A stretch of DNA of 21,075 bases from Mesotaenium endlicherianum (taxonomy: Eukaryota > Streptophyta > Zygnematophyceae > Zygnematales > Mesotaeniaceae): the NCBI GenBank assembly GCA_009602735.1, contig WELA01005835.1, forward strand, positions 375,240 through 396,314. The letters run 5' to 3'. This document shows, one piece after another, positions 8,769 through 18,473 of the stretch (positions are counted from its first letter, which is position 1; each line of letters begins with the position of its first letter). The notes below the pieces were generated by a model. The model was not told where the DNA came from and did not search any database. It saw nothing but the letters and a program-made list of their open reading frames with translations. The translations under genes and the position numbers were made by a program.

Positions 8769-10313
8769 TTAGGGCACCGCCGCTTGCAAGGGTACGCCGC
8801 CCTCAGCAGGATTGAGGACCCTCGCAGGTGTTGCGCTGTCAGGGGGACAGGTGGCAGGGGGGGCCGGCGGCACCTGAGCAGGAGCAGGAGCATGGACCAA
8901 GACAGGAGCCGGAGCCAAAGCTGGAGCCGGAATGTGAGCCGGAGCCAGAGCCGGAGCAGGAGCAGGAGCGGCGGGGTCTGGCTGTCCGCCGGTGACTGCG
9001 TCGCCAGCTGTCAGCACGTAAACAGCCCCTTGCACAAGCGCCGAAGAAGGAGCGTTGGGGCCCGGCTGTGCAGCGGTCACGAGTCCGCCAGCTGTCGGCA
9101 CGGGTGCGAGTGAGGAATCAGAGGCACCACGTCCTAGCTGCGCGCCAACTGTTGTTTGAGCGACAGGTGTCCCCCCTGCCTGCACAGGGGAACTTGCCGA
9201 GGGTGGTGCCTCAGAGGGAGAAACTGCAGGCGCTGACGGCTGGGTGGCGGCAAGGAGCCCTTCCGTGCTGACAGGTGCCGCCATTGGAGCGGGCGCTGGC
9301 TCCAGTCCGGTCTAAGGAGGACAAGTGGCAGCGGGTGGGGAAGGGGCAGACGCAACGAGCACAGGCTGTGATTGTGGCGGTGCTCCTGAGCTGACAGGTG
9401 TCAGCTCCTGCTGAGCCAGCCCAAGCCCTACCCCGGGCTGAGGGGAGCAGGTGGCACTTGAGGTCGGAGCGAGAGCGCAAGCAGCACGGTCTGCCGGCGT
9501 GGCACCTGTCACGAGACCAGTACTGACAGGTGTCGCCGCCTGAGCTTGCCCCAGTGCAGGTGCATGCCCTGGCTGAGAGGCTGCAGGGAGCGGCGCTGGG
9601 GCGGAGGAGCCAAAGTTTGGCCCAATGGGTGCTAGCTGTGCCACGCTCGGGGAGCTGACAGGTGTTGCTGCACAGGCTGGCCCCAGTGCAGCTGGAGGGG
9701 GACAGGTGGCAGGCGCGTTCGGAGCCGAAGCCCCCACACCCCCACCTGGCTGTGCTGCAGCCGCGGCAGCTGCAGCTGTGTTGACAGGTGTCGCAGTCTG
9801 ACCTGGCCCAGGTGGCGGCAGCCACCCGACAGCTGGCGCAGAAGGCGCTGGCTGAGGGGGAAAGCCCTCGCTTCCTCTGCTTGCAACAGGTGACGCCGCT
9901 TGAGCTGGCAGCCCGGACATCAAAGGAGGAGGAAGATGTGTGGGCGGGACAGCAGCAGAGGCAGAGGCGAAGGGAGGGGTAGCTGGAGCAGTATAAGGAG
10001 GAGGAGGAGGAGCAGAAGCCGGGCCAGGCAGTGGGGCGGCGGGCGCAGCAGCAGCTGACGGCCACGGCCCTGGGGCAGGAGCAGCGGCAGCAGCGGCAGC
10101 GGCAGCTGCGGCAGCAGCAGGGGGAGCGAAGAGAGCAGGAGCTGGAGCAGGAACAGGAGGCAGAGCCGGAGCCAAAGCCGGAGCAGGGATGGAAGCTGCA
10201 GGAGGAGCAGGAGCAGGAGCAGGAGGGGGAGCCTGAGCAGGAGCTGCAGGGGCCGGAGGAGGAGCAGCTGCAGAGGGAGGGGGCCTGTGCCTGTGGGGCG
10301 GCGCACTCATCAA
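8769..10313 (-). pseudogene. Ala/Pro-rich repeat ORF with one in-frame TAG
   Basis: One minus-strand frame is open from an ATG at 10313 to a stop at 8769, except for a TAG at 9314-9312. The first 300 residues are Ala/Pro/Gln-rich. From about 9888 down, degenerate units of 34-44 residues recur, each with a [TS]PV[SN][ST] core and some with ATCPP. Core spacings are 102, 126, 132, 132, 123 and 108 bases, all multiples of three. Pro/Ala-rich proteins of this look are common in algal walls, but I cannot assign a family. The TAG is preceded by a pyrimidine tract (TGTCCTCCTTAG), so it could instead be an intron acceptor. It may be a gene, a broken gene or a pure minisatellite; low-complexity GGAGCN runs also keep frames open by chance. 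Confidence 0.35.
9163..9892. repeat. Degenerate ~130-bp tandem repeat with ACAGGTGTC core
   Basis: On the plus strand the core (TGACAGGTGTC or close) begins at about 9163, 9271, 9394, 9526, 9658, 9784 and 9886. A second core, GACAGGTGGCAG, recurs out of register near 8845, 9322, 9446 and 9700. The units between the cores have diverged strongly, so this is an old array. Confidence 0.75.
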
Positions 10314-10434
10314 GGCTGGAGACGCTGATGCTACTAGGGCAGCTGCAGGCCCCGGGGGGAGCTGCCCCAGGGGGGGGCAAGAGCCGGGCGAGTTCGAATA
10401 GGGGCCTGCCAGAAGCCACAGAGAGCAGCATCAG

Positions 10435-10572
10435 CAGCAGCATGGGGAGGAAGAGGAGGAGGAGGGGGAGGAGGACGGGGGGAGGGGGNGGAGGTTGGAC
10501 GGAGGAGGGAGGAGGAGGACGAGGAGGGGAAAGAGGAGGAGGAGGACGAGGAGGAGAAGGGGCAGGAGAGCA
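10435..10572. repeat. Polypurine GGA tract
   Basis: This is almost pure G/A on the plus strand, built of GGAGGA and GGGGAG steps, with an unresolved base at 10489. Long purine mirror tracts of this kind can form triplex or G-quadruplex structures. It lies just upstream of the minus-strand Ala/Pro ORF start. Confidence 0.85.
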
Positions 10573-10698
10573 AGCACATGCCGCGTGGATTGAGAAGCGG
10601 GCGGTGGCGGCACGGGGGCTGGCATTGTCCCGTTCAGGTCCTTTTCTCTTTTTAATCCGCAGCTAGCTTCCAGAAGCAGCTCCTTGATCCCCCGCAGG

Positions 10699-10757
10699 CC
10701 TTGAACCCCAACCCTCCAAACCCTTACCCCTGAACCCTAGCTCCAAACCCTAAACAC
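10699..10757. repeat. Degenerate CCCTAAA telomere-like island
   Basis: Within 60 bases there are AACCCTCC, AAACCCTTACCCCTG, AACCCTAG and AAACCCTAAAC, imperfect copies of the plant-type telomere repeat in CCCTAAA orientation. An oppositely oriented island (TTAGGGTT, TTTAGGG) lies at 8718-8774, so the two bracket the Ala/Pro repeat. Confidence 0.7.
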
Positions 10758-11500
10758 GCACCCAGCCTTGCGACACAGTGCCCTCGTGCCTGTGGAGCCC
10801 AAGTCCCAACGACTCCCGCCCTAACACTTCAGCCCACAGGCAAGATCCACTCTGCCCTCGTGTCGACACAAGGCCCGTGGGCTCCGATGCCTGGCCAGGT
10901 GTCAGGTGCTCCCGGAGCTGACTGAATAGCGATGATGTAAACCGCCACGCTTTCAGACAGCAGGCATCCACCGGCATTGCGCCAAGAGTGGTGCTTTATA
11001 TGCTCCTTCGGCTGCAAGCCGCGGGGTTCGGCCTATTTAGGGTTTTGGGCTCAAAAGGAGAAGCTGCCGGAAGGAGGTCGAATCACAGACAGCAACAACG
11101 GGCGGAAGGCGCAACCGTCCTTTCCCCGAGTGAGAGGAGAGAGGAAGTGGTACCAGCACGTGGATCAGCAGGAGGGTTAGGTGGAGATGAGATGCAGGAG
11201 GGGCGAGGAGCCAGGAAGCCAAGGAGAGGAGATGTGAGGAGGTGTGAGAAGTTCAGGGAAGTTTAGGGTTTGGGAGCATATCTGTGCCAGCTGTATCTGC
11301 CGTACGTGCGTCACATGAATCTGTTAGTGTGGCTGTTCACTCGCCCGGCTTCTCGAGATGTGAAATGAACCCTCCGGGCAAAGAAACAGTGTTTGGAACT
11401 GCTGGTTTTGCTATTCCTCTGGTGTGCTCATAATTGTGATCGGCTGCTCCTGACTCTGGAGACGCGAGGTGATTCAACAAGTCGTACTTTCTCGTACAAA
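10758..11500. other. Spacer, no gene recognised
   Basis: I see no supported gene here. Single telomere-like words occur at 11035-11050 (ATTTAGGGTTTTGGG) and 11261-11274 (GTTTAGGGTTTGGG). Confidence 0.5.
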
Positions 11501-11552
11501 AATACACACGCGCATACACAAGACCATCATAATGACACATGTACACATGTCT

Positions 11553-11553
<1 letters not shown>

Positions 11554-11583
<30 letters not shown>

Positions 11584-11630
11584 GATGTGCCTGCATGCGT
11601 GCTTTGAGTGTGTATGCGCGTGCCTGTGTC

Positions 11631-11661
<31 letters not shown>
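11554..11661. repeat. Two TG microsatellite blocks
   Basis: Pure (GT)n blocks at about 11554-11583 and 11632-11661 are separated by TG/CATG variants. Short CA-rich steps precede them at 11505-11552. Confidence 0.95.
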
Positions 11662-11662
<1 letters not shown>

Positions 11663-13370
11663 CTGTGTGCTTGAGAGGGACCGAAAGCAGGACCAAGAGT
11701 AGCTCCCTCTGCTGGGCCATTACCAGTCTGCGTGGTAGCGTATGGCGACGCCCTCTTTCCCGAGGCTAGGAGTAACGAGGAGGAAGCTCTGAACTCTTCA
11801 GTGGGAATATGCAGGCCTAGAAAAGGCCACTTACGGCCGGCAGAGTGCTGGAGAGAGAACATCTGCTGCAGCATGAACCTGTCCTGCTCTGATTCGGTCT
11901 TTCTCCTCTTTGTGCGCGCCATTATAGCTCGCCCGCTTGCAGTCTTGGGGCTGTTGACCTTCTCAGTTATGAGGTTCGTCAAATGGCTGTGAACTTCTCG
12001 ACTGAGTATATTCGGAGACTCGAAGAGCAGAGTGACGAGTCTGCCGTCAATGGGTGAGGAGACGTGAGCAGACGCGCAGCTAAAATCCTGGTATAGTTAA
12101 GCTACGTCAGAGCGGACCTGCGTGACTCAGTGTAAGGACGTTCTGCTTGGAGCGGTAGTCCAAGTTTAGCCTATACTTCACATGGTAAGCGACACTTTTA
12201 TTGCTCAACTTGGGAGGTTGTCGTCTCTCTCCAGCAGCCTCTCGTTTAAATAGAAACAAGCGTGTTCCGTCTGCGCGAACTGCATGCGTTCCTCCTTCAA
12301 ACAAAAAAAGGGCCCGCACAGCGCATATAATGAAAGATGTGCATGTGAAAACGACACTTGTATTTGCCGACTGTCTGCGATGATCTACAGGCAGACGAGA
12401 AGGAAGATCGCTCTCTCAAGTTCGCTCATCATGAAGGCCTAAGTTAAGTGAGGCTCGCTCGAAGTGAGCTATCTGGAGATGCGCAAGAACCTCAAAAGTA
12501 GCACGCTTACACGTATGTACTCCTAAGGTTTGGGGGTTTCAGAGTTGCCTCTGAGATACTAGTTGGAATGCATCAACCTGTGATTTTTACTGCTGCAGAA
12601 GCAAGAGAGCAGGTGCACGTATTGTTCCGGAACTGCTGGAAGCGCATGCACTTATCGCCTGCGCTGTCTGCTCGATCTCCCTCCTACTTCTCATGTAAGA
12701 GGAAAAAGTGGGTGGGCTTATGTATGTTCACATAATGATGATGAGCGTGTGTATGTCAAAATATGAACATATACTACAGTAAATATTATGGACGTATATA
12801 AACAGATATATATATATTTAATACACTGTTTCCTTCTATAATATATCATCATACTGCTATACAATCAAGGATGATCCTCATTTCTCTTTGTCTTCTCGTG
12901 GAATTTGATGGAGAGAGCTTTTGCCAGAGATCGGGAGAGCTTTTGCCAGATGGGATGCAAGGGTAAGAGGAGAGTTGGACCACTCCGCCTGAAGTCAACG
13001 ATTGAGATCGGTCCAAGTGGCAGCCCCTTGTAGCAGCTCTGTCCTCACACAGACTGCCTGTGGGGAAGGAGCTAGAGCACTGTGTGAAATTGGGGGTGCT
13101 CTGGAACAGCTGTACCAATTAGGGATTTGATTTAGGGTTAAGATAAGGATTATGTTTTCCGTCGCAACTGCCAGTCTGGGTGCGTGAAGTCCTCAGTGTA
13201 TGAATATATGTGCATATGTATGTATACATGCTGGGAGCAAGTGATAATGGCCTCAGACAGGTGGGGGTCAAGTCCGGCACCTGCCCCCCAACAGGAGTCG
13301 CTTTGGTGCTGCTGAGGGTTAGGTTTGGGGTAGGTTTGGCTCTAGGGTTCAAGTAATCGCCATCAATAGA
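11662..13370. other. Spacer, no gene recognised
   Basis: Open frames are short and unrecognised. An AT-rich patch at about 12720-12860 contains TATATATATATTTA. A tandem duplication of GGAGAGCTTTTGCCAGA lies at about 12910-12950. Telomere-like words are at 12526-12545, 13118-13140 and 13314-13351. Confidence 0.5.
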
Positions 13371-13586
13371 CGTGCAAGAAATAGAAAAATAGGGGGGGGC
13401 AGGGAGGGGAGAAGTGGGGGGGGCGTGCAGAGAACGCGTGGTGGGCCCTTTTCGCTGCTGCTGCCCCGAAGGTCTGCCCCAGGAACAAAGCGTGCACACA
13501 TTTTTCCATCTGCAGATTGAGCGGCAGAGCCCCAGGTAGTTGCCAGCACATCAGACCTATGTGCAATCGTACAGCTGATAGGGGCT

Positions 13587-13660
13587 TGGCGGGCAGGCGG
13601 GCGGGCGGGCAAAATCGGCGGGCAGACGGGATGGGCGAGCAGGCGGGCAGGCTGGCGGGC
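13587..13660. repeat. GGCGGGCA repeat
   Basis: Tandem, imperfect GGCGGGCA/GGCAGGCG units on the plus strand run for about 70 bases, partly broken by AAAATC and GGATG. The Arg/Gly and Pro/Ala frames across it are repeat artefacts. Confidence 0.85.
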
Positions 13661-14279
13661 TGGGTGGGAACACTCAATTTTTTTCAGTCTGAGGGCCACG
13701 AATGCTTCGTCGACGCTGGAAGAAGTTGTGCGGGTGGGGGTCGGTGGAGCGGTGGGAGTCGGGGCCTTGATTGGACCTTTGGGTTTTTGCTCCAGGGGGC
13801 TGGGGTTCAAGATGAAAGTTTACAATTGGCTCCTTTGATTTAGGCTTTGACATGTAGGGTTTAAGGGACTGTGCCTCGCGGAGAGCATCGTATTGTGTTG
13901 GTTGCGTGTGCCAGGGCCTCTCCTTTCTTGGCTCTCTTTTCTTGTCTCCATTTGCGGCTGGGTGAGGGAGGGGATTGATTAGTCAGTCGACTGAAGCAGT
14001 GCAGTGAGTGGAGCGGTATGATGTGCCTAGTAAGGACGTACTGCCTTGAAGCTAATAGCGGCTGCAAGCTTAATTTCCTTTAGGAGGCGTAAACACCCTA
14101 GCCAATAAGATGCGACAAGGGACGGTTGTCTTATCTGGCAGGCTAAAAAACTTCGGGCCGAATTGTGAAGCTTATCTGTCCACTTTTGGCCGGTAGGTCG
14201 GATAATTATGTTTGGAACCTTCTGTGGGGCCATGGCACGTATATTGCCGTGATGAGAGGTAGCTAAGAAAAGTCACGAG
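13661..14279. other. Spacer, no gene recognised
   Basis: A minus-strand frame at about 13760-13670 includes SSSVDEAFVALRLKKIE, which looks helical, but it lacks clear splice junctions or neighbouring exons. A telomere-like word lies at 13841-13866. Confidence 0.4.
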
Positions 14280-15170
14280 AGAAGCTCGTTTGAAATGAAA
14301 GCAGTTCTTTTTTAGTCTTTTCAGTCTCAAAGCTCAGTGGATGAAATACAGCAGAATTTTAGTAGGATTGCAGTAGAGACTGCTCCTATTTGGATAGCGC
14401 GTCAAGCCGGTAGAGGTTTTCTTGAATATATGATTGAAATGAAGTGTGTTAGCAAGAAATTTAAACTTATCTTATGACGTAGACAAGATTGTAGATGTGA
14501 CAATAAGTGAGCAATAAATAAATCCAAGCTTGATGCAGCTAACTTTCATCAAATATTTTTGTTCTGCGTCATTTCTTCAATTGATATGTCACCGTTGAGG
14601 AAGGAGGTGGTCGATCCTACACTACAAAAATTAGCTCAAAAGCTATTTTCAAATATCCAAAATATGTCCTAGTGAAGCATTACAAGAGGTCCACGAACTG
14701 GGTATGTGAGCTTTTAGTATACTATGTTATGCATAGTTTTTGTGATCTTATTTGGAGATGTAGATGCTTTGATTTGGCTTCTGTACTATTTTTGTGATCG
14801 AGTCTTAATTTCATCATTGAGGACTCAATAAGACTGGATATATTGAAAAGTTTGGGGATGCAAAAAGTAGCTTTGCTAGTGTTATTAATGTAAACAAAAG
14901 ATGAAGATGTGTCCCTCATTATTTGTAGGCACAACACGTACACTCTGTTTGCAGCCTTATAGATATGTCTATATCCTGTGTTTCTTCTTCCAAAAATGGG
15001 TATATCTTATATCATTATTTGTCCAGGCATCATATTTAGAATCTTTTATTAATGAATGCTACATTTTTGCAAGGTATTGGGTGCCATCACTGGCAATGCC
15101 AGAGACATAGATTGGAGACTTAATCCCTCTTAATCTAGATCCACGAATTAGGATATACATCAAATTGCCA
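14280..15170. other. AT-rich island
   Basis: This block is visibly richer in A/T than the rest of the window and lacks its usual TG, C-run and telomere-like words. Open frames are under 75 codons and unrecognised. CACTACAAAAA at about 14618 resembles a CACTA transposon end, but I found no matching inverted end. It could be an old insertion or a matrix-attachment-like stretch. Confidence 0.5.
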
Positions 15171-16317
15171 CAGCATACACTAATTCGTCACTCTGCAGGT
15201 TATCAGTTGTTGGAACTGACGGCATACGTTGCACCGCCACTTGTCTACCTCTTTCCTTCCTGCCTAGCTGCTCTCCCTGCCCATACCGACTGCATTAAAT
15301 ACATGTAGCAGATGCTGTCAAATGTATTCAACACTCGGCAAGCAGCTCATCAGGGACCAGGGACAAGTCACACACGAAAGCCCGTCATTGCGCCATTCAG
15401 GTTTTTCTCTGCAAGCCAATCTCCAAAGCTTCATGCGCCCTGGCAGCTTGAAGAACAGTGACAGCTGTCAGGTCCGAAGGGTGCTCCTGCTGGCAAAATA
15501 CAGTAGATTTGATGTTGAATGCATGATGTCTGAGCAGCAAAATGATCGTTACAGTTCTTTCCGCGTGCCACCTGGCCGCCCCTGTTGCCTATCTGCAGGG
15601 CCCAGGCCACACCCTCACCCAAGCAAGAGGCGGCGATCCTTATCCTTCTCCCTCACCCCGCAGGATCGACACAACCCTCCCTTACATGGTCATAAAAAAT
15701 GGGCCAAAAAATGAACTCTGCTCCGGCCCCAAAGCCCTCACGACATCCTAAGAACCACATTTTGAGGGGCACTGAGGAGAGCAGCCCCCCCCCTCAAAGG
15801 GCGCGCAAGAACGTTCAGGTCTTAAGCACTGCTTGGCACTTATCCTTAGAACCCAAAGAAACAGAAAAAAAGGAAATAATCTCAGACACCCAGGGCCAAA
15901 ACACGAGCCACGATTGGCCCCTGGCAGCGAGCTTGCTTCTAAAGAGCCACCGGCTGCATCAGGCGGGCCTTGACCCTATGCTCTCCGCCCTTAACCGACA
16001 TGCGGCCCAGAACGCCCCAGCAGCTGGTCTCCAAGCTCGCCCAGAAACCTGCCCGCCCAAATTGTCCCTGCTCCAAATCCAGCCCTGCTCCAAAATTGGC
16101 CCTGCTCTTAATTCAGCCCCGCTCAAAGATGTGGCCTCAAAGCGCGGCTCTCAAATCCGGCTGCTTTGAAACAGGCCCGCTCACTCCAGACTCTTCAAGA
16201 TTCCGAGATCGGCGCGCGCGCGCGCCACCTGGCCAATTCCAATGCCCATTTGGGCCCCTAGTTGCGCCCCAGCCGGCTACGATATAAGGGGCCTGGGGCC
16301 TGGGGCGTGCGCGCCAA
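15171..16317. other. Spacer downstream of the FKBP gene
   Basis: No gene is recognised; two plus-strand frames of 130-156 codons look unconstrained. At about 16064-16150 imperfect copies of CCCTGCTCCAAA form a degenerate repeat of roughly 25 bases. GCCACCTGGC occurs at 15567-15576 and 16224-16233. This is where the FKBP17 3' UTR should lie. Confidence 0.5.
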
Positions 16318-18473
16318 CTACGAGGGGGCGATGGAGGCGCGCTTGAGCTCCACCGTGTACTCCACGTCAGCGTCGGGCGGCACCACCCGCTCGGCTCCGA
16401 TGTCGGAGCCCTTGGCCCCAAAGGCGAGCGCCGCCGGCACCAGCACGCGCCGCCTCCCGCCCACGCGCATGCTCTTCATGGCGTCCTCCAGGCCCAGCGT
16501 GATGGCCCCCACGAGCGGGCGCGCCCCGAAGATGAATGCGATGTCCTTGCCGGCTAAGATGAGCTCGGCGTCGGGCGCTTCGGGTGCCGAGGCGGAGCCG
16601 GAGCTGGAGGAGGAGGAGGCGAGGCGGGCGGAGAGGGCCACGAGCACGAGGTCGCCGCGGAGGGGCGAGGTGCCGCCGCCCACGCGGAGGTCCGTGTACT
16701 TGACGCCGTTGGGCAGCGTCACCTCCTGCGCCCCCGTCACGTCCCTGCGCATCGCGCACGCGCGCACGCGTGCGTCCAGAGAGAGGCGTCAGAATCGTGA
16801 AGAGAGCGAGAGGGGACGAGACAAGGCTCGCCGTGGAGCTCAAGTCCGGGCAAGTTGTAAAGATTTCGGGAATTCGTAAGGATATCTCAAGAGAGGTAGA
16901 GAGCTGAAGGTGGGCTGACAGGGGGCCAGAGGAGGAGGGGGGGGCTGGCGCCGGGGGAATGACTGCGAGCTCAGGAAGAGTCAAGGATAGGGAGTACAGA
17001 GAGGCATCAAAAAGGGCAATCACCGGGAAAGTCAAGTCCTGGGGAGGTTGAGGGAGGTCCGGGGGACATTCTGGAGAGGTCCGGGGGAGGTCAAGGAGAT
17101 AGATCACAGTGTAGTGTGAAAAAATCTCCATACTCGAAGTCCACTCTCGATCTTGATCTAAATCCGATCCTGGCCTTATAATTCTTACAGTCTTCACACG
17201 CAACTGCTTACGTCCTAGTGCAGGCAATTTTTTCCCTGACCTCAATCCGCTTGATCCGACGGTTGGTGGCTGTCAACTGTCACACGGGAATGTCATGTTC
17301 CGCTAAAATAGCGGCGGAATCAAGAAAGAAAGCATCAACATCGCCGTCAGTGCTATACGCTCTCGGGGGGTAGGTGCAACAGAGATGCTCCATAATTTTT
17401 CATTCAATACTTTTCAATATTTTAAATCTGAAAGTGTCATGCAGGCCTCCCATAGCTTAGGGACAATGCACACTTTCTCAGATATACATCAATATCTTCT
17501 ATCGACTCTATTTTTCCTCTCTCATCTGATCTGATCTGTGCGTTCCTCCAGTATCTGTACATAATTTGATCTCAAATAAGATCATGGAAAGAGTGGGGGC
17601 CTTGACACGCGTGCATGCTTACCCAAAATTATTAGTCACTAACACGTAGTAACTTAGATACTTCTAGAAGGACGTCCGACTGAAAATGAACTCACCCTCG
17701 TTCCTCCCCGCCCCCCACTCCCCCCTCCCCCNATGCTTAAACCAGCTAGTATTGAAAGAAAATCAGCTCTAAAATTGATGTCAAAAAACCAATATGTTTT
17801 ACCCTGGTTTTCCGATGCCACAGATGGTAGAATAATGGTTTTCCCATTATGCCCCTCCAAATGCATATGAATGATTCGAATCCCACACCCTAGATCCGTT
17901 CTGTCACAGCTGCCGTTCGTTTGTGCAGTAACATCGCAGAGATGCTGTAGCAGGTACTCACTTCGTGTTCTTCTCCTCATTGAATACTTCCGTTCTCGTT
18001 TTGATCTGCTCTGAGATCACCCCAAACGCCAGGAATCCAGCCCAAGCGAGGCCCGCACCAAGTCCAAACCTCCTGGTAAGCCCCGACGCTATGAAGTCCG
18101 TGGACTCTGCTTGTCTTCTCACGCGTTTGAACTGCTCGTCTCCTATTTCCCTCTCTCTCGTCCCTGCAGGAACGGCATCTCCAGCAGCTGAATCTGCAGC
18201 TGACGTTTTGCTAGAGGATGACGTGTCGGAGGAAACCTGGTCATCAGAAGAAGCTCTTACGGCAACGTTGCGTCTGGTTGATTTTTGACTTGAGGATCTA
18301 TACTCGCTATTGCACCTACTCAAGGAAGCACTTTCAGTCAACAGTGTTGTTCTAACAGATGCTAGCGCAGTACATTTTTTTGGTTGTACGTTGAGTCCTT
18401 CAGAGCTCAAATTGCTCAAATTGAAGGCTTTTGAAGTCGCAATTGAAGCCAGGGGAAGAGTAACTGCTGCCAT
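16318..18473 (-). CDS. FKBP17-2-like plastid FKBP-family protein
   Basis: Two exons, 18473-17962 and 16744-16318, join in phase 2 (ACACGAA|GTGAGT and GCGCAG|GGAC) to give 312 residues. Residues 1-74 are Ser/Ala/Arg-rich with few acidic residues and end in VAVRA before SSDD, typical of a chloroplast transit peptide. One hydrophobic segment (about 136-154) suggests a membrane anchor. The FKBP domain (about 178-310) includes LPNGVKYTDLRVGGG, GLEDAMKSMRVGG, ALAFGAKG, VPPDADVEYTVEL and the end SIAPS, as I recall for plant FKBP17-type proteins. The FKBP12 Trp59 position is Leu256, the Tyr82 position Phe279, and the FD catalytic pair is replaced by a Ser-rich loop (214-223). Isomerase activity is therefore doubtful; a chaperone or assembly role in plastids is inference. 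Confidence 0.9.
16745..17961 (-). other. FKBP17 intron, 1217 bases
   Basis: The intron has GT-AG ends in minus orientation and separates the transit/membrane exon from the FKBP-domain exon. Near its 3' end it carries a purine-rich plus-strand (pyrimidine-rich minus-strand) stretch, about 16880-17110, and it holds an unresolved base at 17732 in a C run. A long minus-strand frame inside it is Leu/Ser/Pro-rich noise. Confidence 0.85.

Noticed and set aside
8391..9892. Regular repeats considered as a CRISPR array
   Set aside because: Units are degenerate, lack unique spacers of even length and sit in intron-bearing eukaryotic DNA.
9211..10443. 410-codon Cys/Ser-rich minus-strand frame
   Set aside because: It overlaps the Ala/Pro frame, has no recognisable domain, and stays open because of GGAGCN and GC-rich repeats.
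14610..14810. CACTA-like terminus as part of a complete transposon
   Set aside because: No inverted partner end or transposase-like frame was found nearby; the TTTTTGTGATC copies are only partial matches.
15322..16169. Plus-strand frames of 130 and 156 codons
   Set aside because: They show no family motifs, no splice context and partly translate a CCCTGCTCCAAA repeat.
16750..17245. 292-codon minus-strand frame running into the FKBP exon
   Set aside because: Its 3' half is an out-of-frame shadow of the FKBP domain and its 5' half is intron.
17860..17900. GATTCGAATCCC resembling a tRNA T-arm
   Set aside because: No D-arm, anticodon stem or acceptor stem could be matched upstream.
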